Shown piece by piece: positions 33,617 to 43,473 of a stretch of DNA of 64,000 nucleotides (within the stretch, counting starts at the first letter, position 1; every line of letters begins with the position of its first letter). A program made the position numbers and the translations under genes. Where the stretch lies: contig CAXXWB010000047.1 of NCBI GenBank assembly GCA_963677505.2, positions 22,953 to 86,952 of the forward strand, in the 5' to 3' direction. Under the pieces are notes generated by a model that worked only from the letters and a program-made list of their open reading frames with translations, was not told where the DNA came from and ran no database searches. Origin of the DNA: JBGSUZ01 sp963677505. GTDB taxonomy: Bacteria; Bacillota; Clostridia; Peptostreptococcales; Acidaminobacteraceae.

Positions 33617-35800
33617 TTGAAGTTATCAGCATTTAAACGGAACATCATTGTTATTTTTATTTTGGCAATCATAGCAGTATTTTCTGGCATTTATTTTACC
33701 TATTCTTACAAAACGGAACAACAGATTGACGCCATGCTCAATAAGATTTTGACTGATGAAATTCAAATTTCAAAGGAAAGTGTAGAAAATATTTTCAAGG
33801 GGTACGAGGAATCGGCATATTTTTTAGCCAGCAACCCTGCGCTGAAAAACTACGCACCGGATGTGACTTATGAAAAAACAGCGGAAGCTGTACTCTTAGG
33901 CGCAAAAAATACCAAAAAAGATATTATTTACGATATTTATATTGGTGATAAAAATGCCAGAATGCTATCGGCAACCACAAAAAATGAAGATTTGGTTGGG
34001 TACAACCCCCAGTTTAAGGCAGATGGGTCAAAAAAACCTTGGTACTGGACGCCTATAGAAACTAAGGGGACCTATTGGTCAGACATCTATCGAGATGTAT
34101 TTACTAACTTCCAAATGATTACAGTTACAGTACCTGTTTTAGATGGGAATGGAGCACCTATTGGTGCAATGGGGATAGATTACTTCTTAAATGAAATCAA
34201 TGACTCTATAGCGACACAAAAACTGTTAGACAATGGTTTTTATCAGTTAATTGACTGGAATGGAAAAATCATATCTGACAAGAATTTTAACGCAGATCAA
34301 GGGAAGTCATCAGCAGGTAGATTCCATTTTAGTGAAGAGATTGTGAAATACGCTACAGATAAAAATCAGCAAGATGTAAAATTCTTTGATATTGATAAGA
34401 ATACAGCTATTTATGTACCTGAGAAATTAGCAAATGCTAAAACAGAGGAAGAACTTGCCGCTTCAGGCATTACTATTGAAGATATGAACGGCGATGGAAA
34501 TTTGGTTGACGATATTCCTTTTGCGGTCTTTACAAAAGAAATGAAAGAGCAAATGTATCCTGGAACCTATAAAGCCATTGCCATTAAATTGCCACAGACG
34601 AACTTAACGTTAGTAGGCATGGTAGACACGAAAGATATTGCTGGTTACGTTAACGCTGTTAATAAAACCTCATTCACCATTATGTATGTATTTATACCGC
34701 TGTTATTGATACTACTTCTTTTAGCCTACCGTTATATGATGAGTGTTTTGTCAACCATGACGCGACACATTGACGAAATGGCTCAAGGTCGTTTTTCATT
34801 CCATACAAAATCCAAACATAAGGCTTTCAAGGAAGTCTTTGATAAGCTCAATTTAGCCAGCACCAATGTAGATGACGCCTTGAAAGACACGAAACAAACT
34901 TTCAATGAAGTCTACAGTACCATCCATGAAACAGAAGAAGATTTACACAATGTGAAAACTTTATCAGACAATATTACCATGACGGTTGGAGAGGTTTCTA
35001 GTGGAATCTATGACCAATCTGAGGACGCTGTTAGAGGTGCCAATAATGTTGGTATTATTTCAAAGCTGATTGAAGAAATCAATGAAAACACTGAGGATTT
35101 AGTGGTTAAGACTAAAGAAGTCAACCAAATCAACTATTCTAACTACAAGAATCTTGAAGAACTTAAAATCAAATCCGAAAACACAAAGAACGTTTCTAAC
35201 CAGATTACAGGGGTTATCATAGAACTGAATGAGAATTCACAAAACATCGGACATATTATTGATACCATTAATGATATAGCTACTCAGACCAATTTACTTG
35301 CCTTAAATGCCTCTATTGAAGCAGCGAGAGCAGGAGAAGCGGGAAGAGGTTTTGCTGTGGTCGCCGACGAAATCAGAAAGCTGGCAGAAGAAACGAGCAA
35401 GTCTACAAAGATGATTTTTGAAATTGTAGATGCGATCAAGTTGATTTCAAGTAAAGTAGCCAATTCTATTGGGGATGTAAACTACGCTATTGATGAGCAA
35501 GTGAAGTCAACAGATAATGTAAGCCAATCATTTGATTCATCTAGTGAGATTTATAAAGCCTTTGAACTTGCCTTCGTACAAATTAGCAAGCAACTGCACG
35601 ATTTGAATATCAAGAATAGTGAAATTGAAAAGGCCATTACCAATATAGCTGCGGTTTCAGAAGAAACGGCAGCCTCAGGGGATGAAATCAATACAGCGGT
35701 TTCACAACAAAAGGATTTAGTTCTTGAAACGGAAAAATCATTAAATAGGATTGTTGCTCAAGTAGATTTATTGGGTGAGAAACTTAATCAATTTAAATAG
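33617..35800 (+). CDS. Methyl-accepting chemotaxis protein, dCache type
   Basis: A 727-residue transmembrane chemoreceptor. Membrane segment 1 is residues 8-28, followed by an extracellular dCache-like sensor to about 350 (YWTPIETKGTYWSDIYRD and an APIGAMGIDYFLNEI block), membrane segment 2 near 354-374, a short HAMP-like link, and the signalling coil with the hairpin tip DIATQTNLLALNASIEAARA and GRGFAVVADEIRKLAEETSK. The TTG at 33617 is chosen since GAGGGGG lies upstream and it begins the first membrane segment directly; the ATG at 33554 would add 21 polar residues. Ligand unknown. Confidence 0.9.
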   Translation: MKLSAFKRNIIVIFILAIIAVFSGIYFTYSYKTEQQIDAMLNKILTDEIQISKESVENIFKGYEESAYFLASNPALKNYAPDVTYEKTAEAVLLGAKNTKKDIIYDIYIGDKNARMLSATTKNEDLVGYNPQFKADGSKKPWYWTPIETKGTYWSDIYRDVFTNFQMITVTVPVLDGNGAPIGAMGIDYFLNEINDSIATQKLLDNGFYQLIDWNGKIISDKNFNADQGKSSAGRFHFSEEIVKYATDKNQQDVKFFDIDKNTAIYVPEKLANAKTEEELAASGITIEDMNGDGNLVDDIPFAVFTKEMKEQMYPGTYKAIAIKLPQTNLTLVGMVDTKDIAGYVNAVNKTSFTIMYVFIPLLLILLLLAYRYMMSVLSTMTRHIDEMAQGRFSFHTKSKHKAFKEVFDKLNLASTNVDDALKDTKQTFNEVYSTIHETEEDLHNVKTLSDNITMTVGEVSSGIYDQSEDAVRGANNVGIISKLIEEINENTEDLVVKTKEVNQINYSNYKNLEELKIKSENTKNVSNQITGVIIELNENSQNIGHIIDTINDIATQTNLLALNASIEAARAGEAGRGFAVVADEIRKLAEETSKSTKMIFEIVDAIKLISSKVANSIGDVNYAIDEQVKSTDNVSQSFDSSSEIYKAFELAFVQISKQLHDLNIKNSEIEKAITNIAAVSEETAASGDEINTAVSQQKDLVLETEKSLNRIVAQVDLLGEKLNQFK

Positions 35801-35822
35801 TCCTAAATAAGCTATCACTACG

Positions 35823-35863
35823 AGGCAGTACAACAGAACGGTTGTACTGCCTTTTTTTTGTTT
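35823..35863. terminator. Terminator between convergent chemoreceptor and kinase genes
   Basis: GGCAGTACAAC pairs with GTTGTACTGCC around AGAACG, followed by T8. It can serve the chemoreceptor gene and perhaps the kinase from the other side. Confidence 0.9.
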
Positions 35864-35870
35864 TTAGAAA

Positions 35871-38198
35871 CTAAATCTTGGGCATAGTAATGGCAAAAGT
35901 TGTCCCTTTGCCCAACTGGCTTTCACAGGTAATTCGGCTATTTAGAATACCTGTAGTCTTAGCAAAGACAATACTGAGACCAAGACCTGTATTGCCGTTA
36001 CTTCGTTTAGTTGTAAAAAATGGTTCGAAGATATGTTTTTGTGTTTCTTCATCCATTCCAATGCCGTTATCAGAAAACAGCAATAGTATGGTCTCAGACT
36101 GCTCTATAACATCAATGGTTATTTTAGGCTCTGAGGTGTCGGCTAAACCATGGTCGACGGCATTGAAAATAAGGTTTGTAAGGACTTGAGTAATAGCCCC
36201 AGGGTAAGACTCTATAACAAGGTCTTCTCGGCAGTGTAAGTCTAGTGTTAAACTACCATGGGAGATGCTGCTGATCAAACTAGAAAAAGTGAAGTTAATC
36301 AGACGATGGATTTCTACAGGTATTTTTGTTTCAGAAGACCCTGAGGTGTTTAAGAACTTAAAGTTATTAACTAAAGTTGCTGTTTTGTTAAGGTTTCTTG
36401 AAATGCCTGAAATGGCTTCGTTGCTTTGTTCAATTAAAGACTCAAGGGTTGTGCGTGACAAACTGTTATCAGACAATTTATGTGAACAGGATTCAAAGTT
36501 TTTTTCGAGCAAGCTGTTCAAGGAAATTGCGTTGCCTAGGGGTGTGTTGATCTCATGTGCAATGCCTGAAACCAGTCTCCCTAAAGCTGCAATTTTATCT
36601 ATTTCCATGATTTCTTTCATGGCGCTTTCAAGTTCGATTGTCTTTTTTGAAATGATTTGATTGAGTTGATCGTTTTCTTCTGAAAGCAAGCGGGCAATTT
36701 CTTTCTCGGTTTCAATGCGGTCGGTAATATCGCTGCTGTTGCCCATAACCGAAATTAAATTACCGACTTCGTCAAAAATTGGAATTAGAGTAGTGGTAAT
36801 AGTTCTAAATTGTCCTTGAGGATTTTTCAGTTGGCAAATGCGCTCAACTCTATTTTGAGTGCTGAGCAATTCGTCAAAAGCTTTGTCAAAATAAAGAGCG
36901 GTTTCTTGTGTTTTAAACAGTTCGGTAAAGTGATGTCCGACTAATTCTGATTTACTCATGCCTGCCATTTCTTCAATCATTTGATTTGTCGTGGTCATGG
37001 CACCAGAAACGTCAATGGTGTAAATCATATTGCTGGAATTTTCCACCAAAGAACGGTATTTAGCTTCGTTAAACTTTAACTCAGTTAGAGTAGCTTTAAC
37101 GTCCTGCTGCATTTGATTGAATGCTTTTGTAAGGGTGCCGATTTCATCATTACTGCTGATGGGAAGGGTAATGGCATCTTGATGATCAAGCATGGCTTCA
37201 GCGGCGTAAGTTAAGTCAGAAAGGCGTTTGGTGAGGGTTTTAGATACAAATACGCCCATACCCAAAGAGAGGGGAATTGAAAGCAGTATAATAATGATTG
37301 TAATAAAATTAAGAATGGCCAAACCGCCAAACATTTCCTCAGTTTTAGGATGGGCCAATAAGAGCCATCCGTTGCTGAGCATATGCCATGCGACAATTTC
37401 TTCACCAGTTTCTAGTGGAAGGTATTGTAGCCCAATGGGATGCTCCTTAATATAGGCTTTATTCTCTGAATACCAAGTTCTGAACCGTTGAAGGTCTATG
37501 TCATCTGGCAAGTAAATTTCCTCTCCTGTGTCGGTGACAAGCATGACATAGCCACTTTCATAGATTTTAATGTCTTTTAGCCGTTCTTGAAATGCGCTTA
37601 AAAATAATTCTGCACCTGCAACACCAATGAGCTTGCCTTTAGATGTTAGAGGAATGGAGTAAGAAATAACATTGGCATTCCAAGGTTCCCAATAATAAGG
37701 CGTCGTCCAATATTCGCCCTTAACAATTGCTTCTTGCCACCATGTTTCAGAAGCGTAGCCATCATCAATAACGTCATATTCTGGTTCTCTAATATACTGT
37801 CCATTTTCAAAAGTAAAAGAGACGGTATTTGTACCTGGAATGACCTTTGAGTTGAACAATACCCAATCCGACACATTATCAAAATCAGCTAATAATCTTT
37901 TAAATATTTCAGTCAACCCTTGTTTATAAGTAACCATATAGTTAGGATTTGAGACGGCTTGCTCTAAATCTAGGGTGCTCTCTACGGTGCTTTTAATGAC
38001 CAGTGAAAGTCTTTTAACTCGAGTAAACTCGCTGTCTACAATTTTTGCTTCACGGTCAAGGGTAGTCATTAAATTTTGTTCAGCTTCTTTCCGAATGAGA
38101 GCCTTAGCCTCAACGTAAAGAAAAATGCCTAGGGTTAAAGAAATGGCAAAGGTTAGCGTTACAATGGCAACCGCTATTTTATTGGAGATTTTTTTCAT
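35871..38198 (-). CDS. Membrane sensor histidine kinase (Cache-HAMP-PAS-HisKA-HATPase)
   Basis: A 775-residue kinase. It has a membrane segment at 7-30, an extracellular Cache-like domain to about 290 (WWQEAIVKGEYWTTPYYWEP and GVAGAELFLSAF), a second membrane segment near 295-317, HAMP, PAS with a C-terminal PAC block (about 375-495), then a coil leading to GRLVSGIAHEINTPLGNAIS with the phosphorylated His, and an ATPase domain with NLIFNAVDHGL, FSDNGIGMDEE, FFTTKRSNGNTGLGLSI. The group is the ZraS/AtoS-like HisKA type, often paired with sigma-54 activators. No response regulator gene is adjacent, so it is an orphan. Confidence 0.9.
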   Translation of the reverse strand: MKKISNKIAVAIVTLTFAISLTLGIFLYVEAKALIRKEAEQNLMTTLDREAKIVDSEFTRVKRLSLVIKSTVESTLDLEQAVSNPNYMVTYKQGLTEIFKRLLADFDNVSDWVLFNSKVIPGTNTVSFTFENGQYIREPEYDVIDDGYASETWWQEAIVKGEYWTTPYYWEPWNANVISYSIPLTSKGKLIGVAGAELFLSAFQERLKDIKIYESGYVMLVTDTGEEIYLPDDIDLQRFRTWYSENKAYIKEHPIGLQYLPLETGEEIVAWHMLSNGWLLLAHPKTEEMFGGLAILNFITIIIILLSIPLSLGMGVFVSKTLTKRLSDLTYAAEAMLDHQDAITLPISSNDEIGTLTKAFNQMQQDVKATLTELKFNEAKYRSLVENSSNMIYTIDVSGAMTTTNQMIEEMAGMSKSELVGHHFTELFKTQETALYFDKAFDELLSTQNRVERICQLKNPQGQFRTITTTLIPIFDEVGNLISVMGNSSDITDRIETEKEIARLLSEENDQLNQIISKKTIELESAMKEIMEIDKIAALGRLVSGIAHEINTPLGNAISLNSLLEKNFESCSHKLSDNSLSRTTLESLIEQSNEAISGISRNLNKTATLVNNFKFLNTSGSSETKIPVEIHRLINFTFSSLISSISHGSLTLDLHCREDLVIESYPGAITQVLTNLIFNAVDHGLADTSEPKITIDVIEQSETILLLFSDNGIGMDEETQKHIFEPFFTTKRSNGNTGLGLSIVFAKTTGILNSRITCESQLGKGTTFAITMPKI

Positions 38199-38360
38199 AT
38201 TGAAATTCTCCTTTATTGTTAAAGTGTATTATTAATCTTGTATACCCTTAAAGTAAAATATTAGGCAAATTTAATAGGTGGAGCGCTTAATTATTTGTCT
38301 GAAACGTGATAAGATGGGCATAAGCATAGTGTAGATTTAGAAAAGTCAGAGGAGAATTTT

Positions 38361-39212
38361 ATGAAAAGAAAAATAATGACGCTGTTTATAGGGTTTTCAT
38401 TGCTTTCATCCTCATTCATTGGTTTTAGTGAAGCAAATGCTTCCTCAGTTCACGTTGAAACATTTGGTGGACAGGATAAATGTCATACAGCTCAAGCCAG
38501 CACATTAACCGCTGTAAAACCTAGAGTACTTAGAACTATTTCTGCAGATTTAGACGGAGATGGTAAGAAGGAAGTTATTACTTTGACCTATTACTCTGAA
38601 GCTTATGCCATTCTGAAAATTAATAAATGTGAGATGGTCATATCCCTTTCAGGTATTGGCGATCCTGATGGCGTTGATGTGAAAGTCATAGATTTAATTA
38701 AAACGGATAAACCAAAACAATTAGAATTTAGGGAACTTACTACGGATATTTATGCTCATAGAGAGCTTTATAATTATCGAAATGGTAAAATTGAAATTAT
38801 TTCACTTCCTAAGCCAGCAAATACAAATGTGATAGTTAGTGCTACCTACGATGGAAAAGGTGTAATTACCCATGCTTATGTGAATCAAAGTATGTATACC
38901 TGGTTTTACAAAGAGAGTTTTAAATACGATGGCAAAACTGTAAACCATATTAGCAGGAGTAGTTATCCACTCGATACCGATGTTACGGTTTCTACGGTTA
39001 TTAAATTACAAAGATCACCTACAGATAAGAAGTTAATTTTTAAAACCACAAAAGGAATGAAATTGATTATTGTCGAAACCAATGGCAAGGGATGGTTTAA
39101 GGTGAAAAGCGGTTCTGGTAAGATGGGATGGTTCTTCTTTGACGATAAGACAGACAAAATTCAAGGCAAGCCCAGTGCAGAAGTATTTAAAGGCTTGCCA
39201 TATGCAGGTTAA
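38361..39212 (+). CDS. Secreted protein with C-terminal SH3-like domain
   Basis: A 283-residue exported protein. Signal peptide MTLFIGFSLLSSSFIGFSEA with likely cleavage after NAS near residue 28. The middle has ISADLDGDGKKEVITLTYYS, a calcium-loop-like Asp/Gly motif of FG-GAP or EF-hand type. The last 60 residues read like a bacterial SH3 domain (LIIVETNGKGWFKVKSGSGK and MGWFF). It may bind the cell wall. AGAGGAG precedes the ATG. Family not named. Confidence 0.75.
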   Translation: MKRKIMTLFIGFSLLSSSFIGFSEANASSVHVETFGGQDKCHTAQASTLTAVKPRVLRTISADLDGDGKKEVITLTYYSEAYAILKINKCEMVISLSGIGDPDGVDVKVIDLIKTDKPKQLEFRELTTDIYAHRELYNYRNGKIEIISLPKPANTNVIVSATYDGKGVITHAYVNQSMYTWFYKESFKYDGKTVNHISRSSYPLDTDVTVSTVIKLQRSPTDKKLIFKTTKGMKLIIVETNGKGWFKVKSGSGKMGWFFFDDKTDKIQGKPSAEVFKGLPYAG

Positions 39213-39225
39213 TGAATAGGATCTT

Positions 39226-39723
39226 TTATTTGAAATACTCACTTTTAAGCATAGAGTAGACGATTTGGTCTAAATAGCCCCGAGACGATTTGTAATTTTG
39301 TCTCAAAATACCGTCTTTATGAAGGCCTAAACTTTCATAAAGCTGGATGCCCTTCAGATTATCAGGGTAGACATCCAACCAAAAACGGTTTATAGAACAG
39401 GTTTCAAAAGCGTGTTTAAGCAAAGCATTCATAACTTCTTTACCGTATCCAATCCCTTTTTCAGTAACAACAATTCTTCGAAGCTCAAAGATTTCTGACT
39501 TGAAGTCGAGCTTACACAGAGCAAAACCTATGATTTTATTGGTTTGCTCTTTTTTTTTGAAAACGTAGAGAAGAAACTCTGGAGACTTAATTTCTTCTCG
39601 GTGCTCATCGAAGGTGCCACTCCATACAAAATCGGAGTTTTCCTTATCAAGTTCCATGTCAATTATGGTGTATATATCTGTTTCAATGGCTTCGGTAATT
39701 ATGAGACGTTCTGTTTCGATCAT
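39226..39723 (-). CDS. GNAT-family N-acetyltransferase
   Basis: A 165-residue acetyltransferase with LIITEAIETDIYTIIDME, the acetyl-CoA loop RRIVVTEKGIGYGKEVMNAL (GIGYGK) and RFWLDVYPDNLKGIQLYESL, the RimJ/RimL-like pattern. AGGAGATG precedes the ATG. Convergent with the secreted-protein gene. Confidence 0.88.
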   Translation of the reverse strand: MIETERLIITEAIETDIYTIIDMELDKENSDFVWSGTFDEHREEIKSPEFLLYVFKKKEQTNKIIGFALCKLDFKSEIFELRRIVVTEKGIGYGKEVMNALLKHAFETCSINRFWLDVYPDNLKGIQLYESLGLHKDGILRQNYKSSRGYLDQIVYSMLKSEYFK

Positions 39724-39914
39724 GGGAAATCATCTCCTTTGTTATTCATTACCCTAATTATAGCCAAATATTTAAATAATGTCTGTAAGGTCAAAGTCTC
39801 TAAGGAAAAGTAGCTATAAAAAGTTACCTTGCAAAATAAAACTATTCATAATTGAAAAAATATGATATGATTAGTGGTTGAAATATCTGTTTATTGTGTA
39901 GAGAAGAGGTTAAT

Positions 39915-41363
39915 ATGAATGATATAAATAATGAAGCCATTGGAAAGATAGACAAATTTAAAGATTATCCTTTTGATAATCAAATTAAAAGAGCTCTAAG
40001 TGAGCTTGGTTTTACCAGCCCACTAGAAGTTCAAGCAGTTACTATTCCTTTGATTTTGGAAGGCAAAGACCTAATTGTTAAGTCTCAAACAGGTAGTGGT
40101 AAGACAGCAGCTTTTGCTATTCCTCTTTGTGAGAAAATCGACATGGAATTAGAGAGACCACAGGTCATGGTTTTAGCTCCAACCCGTGAGTTAGCTGCAC
40201 AGGTGAGAGAGGACATTGCAGATATCGGTAAGTTTAAGGGTATCCGCTCATGTGCCGTCTATGGACAGCAACCTATGGAAATTCAGCGTAAAGAGTTAAA
40301 AAAGAATCCTCAAGTCGTCGTAGGTACTCCAGGTCGTATGATGGACCATATCCTGAATAAGAATATTAAGCTTCATGATATCAAGTACTTAGTCATTGAT
40401 GAAGCTGATGAGATGCTTATGATGGGCTTCAAAGATCAACTAGAAGCTATTATTTCTAAATTACCTGGAGAAAGGGTAACCCTACTTTTCTCGGCAACCA
40501 TGCCCGAAGAAGTACAATTTTTAAGCCAACAGTATATGAAATCTCCTGAAAATATTGAAATTGAGTCAGAAGTACCAAATATCGAAAAGATTGAGCAATT
40601 GTATTATGCAGTTGATGGTCTTAGAAAAGTCGATTTTATGAAAAAAATGCTCCGTCATGAACAACCTAGAAAGTGTATTATTTTCTGCAATACGAAAGAA
40701 CAAGTGGATAACTTGTTTGATATTTTCAGAAAGTGGGACTTTACTACATGTGCCGTCCACGGCGGCATGGATCAGGGTCTCAGGACTGAAAAGCTCAAAG
40801 ACTTTAAAAAAGGTAAATACCGTATGCTGATTGCTACCGATGTTGCGGCAAGAGGTCTTCATGTACAAGGTATTACACATGTTATTAACTATGGTGTTCC
40901 TTTTGAGCACGAAAGTTATGTTCATAGAATAGGTCGTACAGGCCGTGTAGACCAAAATGGTGTAGCAATCACTATGGTTATTCCGAGTGAAATGGATCGT
41001 TTTAAGGATTTGCAAAAATTCTTAGGCTATGAAATTCCTTGCAGAGGTGGTTATGTAGACAAAAAACCTCCTGCAGAAAGAAAACGTAGAAGTGGACCTG
41101 AAAATTATAAGGCGGTTAAACGAAAAGAAGTTGGTGTTACCGTTCAAATTCTTGGCGGCAATAAACAACTCCTCAAGTCAAAAGATGTTCTTAGCGCAAT
41201 CAGAAGCACTGTCGGCATACAAAATGATGACATTGGAAAAGTTGATGTGAGAGATGATGTAACCAACGTTGAAATATATAACGCAAAGGCAGCTATGGTC
41301 GTAAAAAACTTAAAAGCTCGAAAAATTAAAGGTAAGCTTTACCGAATCAGAACATTAGGATAA
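39915..41363 (+). CDS. dbpA: DbpA/YxiN-type DEAD-box RNA helicase
   Basis: A 482-residue helicase. All motifs are intact: Q-motif near LSELGFTSPLEVQ, SQTGSGKTAA (I), APTRELAAQ (Ia), VGTPGRMM (Ib), VIDEADEML (II), LFSATMPEE (III) and HRIGRTGR (VI). The last 75 residues (VGVTVQILGGNKQLLKSKDV to KLYRIRTLG) form a DbpA-type RNA-binding domain that recognises 23S rRNA hairpin 92, so a role in large-subunit assembly is likely. ATG 39915 follows GAAGAGG; an in-frame start at 39894 is less well placed. Confidence 0.9.
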   Translation: MNDINNEAIGKIDKFKDYPFDNQIKRALSELGFTSPLEVQAVTIPLILEGKDLIVKSQTGSGKTAAFAIPLCEKIDMELERPQVMVLAPTRELAAQVREDIADIGKFKGIRSCAVYGQQPMEIQRKELKKNPQVVVGTPGRMMDHILNKNIKLHDIKYLVIDEADEMLMMGFKDQLEAIISKLPGERVTLLFSATMPEEVQFLSQQYMKSPENIEIESEVPNIEKIEQLYYAVDGLRKVDFMKKMLRHEQPRKCIIFCNTKEQVDNLFDIFRKWDFTTCAVHGGMDQGLRTEKLKDFKKGKYRMLIATDVAARGLHVQGITHVINYGVPFEHESYVHRIGRTGRVDQNGVAITMVIPSEMDRFKDLQKFLGYEIPCRGGYVDKKPPAERKRRSGPENYKAVKRKEVGVTVQILGGNKQLLKSKDVLSAIRSTVGIQNDDIGKVDVRDDVTNVEIYNAKAAMVVKNLKARKIKGKLYRIRTLG

Positions 41364-41399
41364 AATGGTTTTAAAAATAGGAATGGAAGAGGGCTGAAT

Positions 41400-41585
41400 A
41401 TGACAAAGTACAAAATTAAATTAGAAGACGATACCTTATTTGATTATGAATTTTCAGGTTCTTTAGATGAAGCTATTGCTGAAATTAAAAAAGCAGATCA
41501 GTTTATTCCTTGTAAGGACTACCGTGGAAAATCCTATTATGTAAACAAAATTATGATTAAAATTGTTTTTTCAGATCAAGAATAA
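41400..41585 (+). CDS. Small conserved-looking cytosolic protein
   Basis: A 61-residue protein (TKYKIKLEDDTLFDYEFSGS, then a short helix DEAIAEIKKADQFI and a beta hairpin). AAGAGGG precedes the ATG. It sits 36 bases behind the helicase gene and before a strong terminator, so it is probably co-transcribed with dbpA. Function unknown. Confidence 0.65.
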   Translation: MTKYKIKLEDDTLFDYEFSGSLDEAIAEIKKADQFIPCKDYRGKSYYVNKIMIKIVFSDQE

Positions 41586-41588
41586 ATT

Positions 41589-41624
41589 AAAAGCCTTCGA
41601 TTTTTTCGAAGGCTTTTAAAATGC
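41589..41624 (+). terminator. Terminator of the dbpA unit
   Basis: AAAAGCCTTCGA pairs with TCGAAGGCTTTT around TTTTT. Perfect stem directly behind the small gene. Confidence 0.9.
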
Positions 41625-41708
41625 TCAAAATATCTTTATACTATAGTTAAGTGTACTAGACAGTCATTAAGTATATTAGACATTGGATTAGAGCAGGAGG
41701 ATATTGGT

Positions 41709-42302
41709 ATGAGTGACCTAATAAAAGACCTTATGAATGATTACTGTGAAAACCAAGTTTTCACCCAATTAAAAACTGAAGAAATGCCTGATAGTCCAGT
41801 AGAGTTTTTTAATTGCCAATTTAACAATTGTAATTTTGAAAGAATGGATTTCTCAAATTATATATTTGACCGTTGTATTTTCAACGGCTCTAACTTAGCC
41901 TTGGCCTTAGTCACCAATGCTAAGCTGATGAATGTTACGTTTAATGATTGCAAGGTAGAAGGGGTACGTTTCGACTTGTGCGATCCTTTCATTTTGGAAG
42001 TTTACTTTGATCGATGTTTACTTAGAAACTGTAGTTTCTCAGATTTAAACATGAAAAAATGTAGATTTGAAAATTCTCATATTTTAGAATCGGACTTTTA
42101 CAAAACTAAGTTAATGGAAGCATCCTTCCGTGGTTCTGTTTTGTCAAAGACCATATTTGCCGAGTGTGATTTAACGAAGGCCGATTTTGAGGACGTTTCA
42201 GATTTTATCATCAATCCTTCCATCAATAAGTTGAAAAAGGCTGTTTTTTCAAGCAATGAATTGGCAGGATTACTGAGACATTTGGATTTGGTTATCAAAT
42301 AG
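41709..42302 (+). CDS. Pentapeptide-repeat protein (Qnr-like fold)
   Basis: A 197-residue cytosolic protein built from pentapeptide repeats A(D/N)LxX from about residue 34 to 165: CQFNNCNFERMDFSNYIFDR, NCSFSDLNMKKCRFENS, AECDLTKADF. Such proteins form a right-handed square helix, and some shield DNA gyrase from quinolones. The ending IINPSINKLKKAVFSSNELA resembles that of Qnr-type proteins, but gyrase protection is only a possibility. AGGAGG precedes the ATG, and ogt follows after 12 bases. Confidence 0.87.
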   Translation: MSDLIKDLMNDYCENQVFTQLKTEEMPDSPVEFFNCQFNNCNFERMDFSNYIFDRCIFNGSNLALALVTNAKLMNVTFNDCKVEGVRFDLCDPFILEVYFDRCLLRNCSFSDLNMKKCRFENSHILESDFYKTKLMEASFRGSVLSKTIFAECDLTKADFEDVSDFIINPSINKLKKAVFSSNELAGLLRHLDLVIK

Positions 42303-42314
42303 AGTGGAGGCGGT

Positions 42315-42812
42315 ATGGTGTATTCTTTCAGATTTGAAACCCCTTTAGGGCAAATGCTGGCAGCGGCCCAAGAGGACCAGTTGGTTGGGGTATGGTTTAC
42401 GAATCAAAAATATTTCCCAGAGGGACATGAAAACTGGACTGAAAAAGAGGACTATCCAATTTTTAAGACACTGAAAGAATGGATGAAGTCTTATTTTGAT
42501 GGGAAAGCACCAACGGTGAAGTTGCCTTTAAATCCTCAAGGGACGGATTTTCAAAAGACCGTATGGCAGTATTTGTTAGAAATTCCCTATGGCACGACGG
42601 CTACCTATGGGGAAATTGCTCAAAAAGTAGCTTTAGAGATGAACAAACCCTCTATGTCTGCACAGGCAGTAGGTGGGGCAATTGGCAGAAATCCTATATC
42701 AATCATAATTCCCTGTCATAGAGTAGTGGGAGCGAATCATGCTTTGACAGGCTACGCAGGCGGGTTAGACAAAAAAGAGGCACTTTTAAGACTTGAAGCT
42801 AAATACAAATAG
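42315..42812 (+). CDS. ogt: Methylated-DNA-protein-cysteine methyltransferase
   Basis: A 165-residue suicidal DNA-repair protein that removes alkyl groups from O6-guanine. The active site IIIPCHRVVGANHALTGYAG contains the acceptor Cys, and DFQKTVWQYLLEIPYGTTAT holds the helix-turn-helix start. N-terminal metal-binding domain of Ada type is absent, so it is an Ogt-type enzyme. GGAGGCGG precedes the ATG. Probably one transcript with the pentapeptide gene. Confidence 0.95.
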   Translation: MVYSFRFETPLGQMLAAAQEDQLVGVWFTNQKYFPEGHENWTEKEDYPIFKTLKEWMKSYFDGKAPTVKLPLNPQGTDFQKTVWQYLLEIPYGTTATYGEIAQKVALEMNKPSMSAQAVGGAIGRNPISIIIPCHRVVGANHALTGYAGGLDKKEALLRLEAKYK

Positions 42813-42825
42813 GTATACAAACTAA

Positions 42826-42888
42826 AAAATACCCCTTTAAGTTGTTAAGTCACAATAAAATGGACATTAACCTTTAAAGGGGTGTTCG
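42826..42888. terminator. Hairpin between convergent ogt and rubrerythrin-like genes
   Basis: TACCCCTTTAAGTTGTTAA pairs imperfectly with TTAACCTTTAAAGGGGTG across a loop of about 20 bases. Shared by the two convergent genes. Confidence 0.6.
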
Positions 42889-42889
42889 T

Positions 42890-43309
42890 TTATTCACAGA
42901 GCTTTAAAATACGTTCAGCGTGTTTCTTATCATCTGATATTAATTCTTTTACTTTTTTAAATTTTTCAGCATAAGGTTCATATTTAGCAGCTGACTTTAA
43001 TTCATCTTTAGAGAGCATTTTTGCCACATTAGACAAACCGAGTATTTGGAGAAGGACTAAAACTGAAACAGATCTAAAGGGATTAGGTTTTAAAACCTCA
43101 CCTGTATAGGTCTTTAAAATGCTGGCATGTTTGCCTTCTTCGTCAGCCATTAGTTTAAGCATATCCTTTTGAGGTTTACTCTTAACTTTTTGGGCTAAAT
43201 TTGTATAGAGGGCTACATCGTCCATTTTTCTTTGCTGAGCTTTTACAAGGGCTTTGGTTTCCTTGTCACTCAAATCAACTTTTTTATCCGACTTTTTTTC
43301 GAATTTCAT
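42890..43309 (-). CDS. Rubrerythrin-like ferritin-fold protein
   Basis: A 139-residue helical protein. ADEEGKHASILKTYTGEVLK supplies an ExxH di-iron motif, and the flanking helices (QRKMDDVALYTNLAQKV, SDDKKHAERILKLCE) fit the short rubrerythrin domain found alone or in VIT-type transporters. The usual full set of Glu ligands is hard to complete, so iron binding is uncertain. GAGGAGA ribosome binding site. A role in peroxide or iron stress is inferred. Confidence 0.75.
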   Translation of the reverse strand: MKFEKKSDKKVDLSDKETKALVKAQQRKMDDVALYTNLAQKVKSKPQKDMLKLMADEEGKHASILKTYTGEVLKPNPFRSVSVLVLLQILGLSNVAKMLSKDELKSAAKYEPYAEKFKKVKELISDDKKHAERILKLCE

Positions 43310-43473
43310 ATGCTGTCTCCTCGTCTATACGGATGGGTTCAATAATCTATTCACTTCATCATTTTACTCTTTCTTATGAAAGATTACCACAAAAAAAGTC
43401 TATAGAGGAGCAATCATCTATAGCGAGGTTTCTGTTCCAACGAGTATAATAGAAACAGATAGGGGTGTGCAAA

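Noticed and set aside
35871..39212. Two-component pair made of the large kinase and the gene after it
   Set aside because: The neighbour at 38361 is divergent and encodes a secreted protein, not a response regulator.
40566..41015. 149-codon minus-strand frame within the helicase gene
   Set aside because: It is antisense to intact helicase motifs V and VI.
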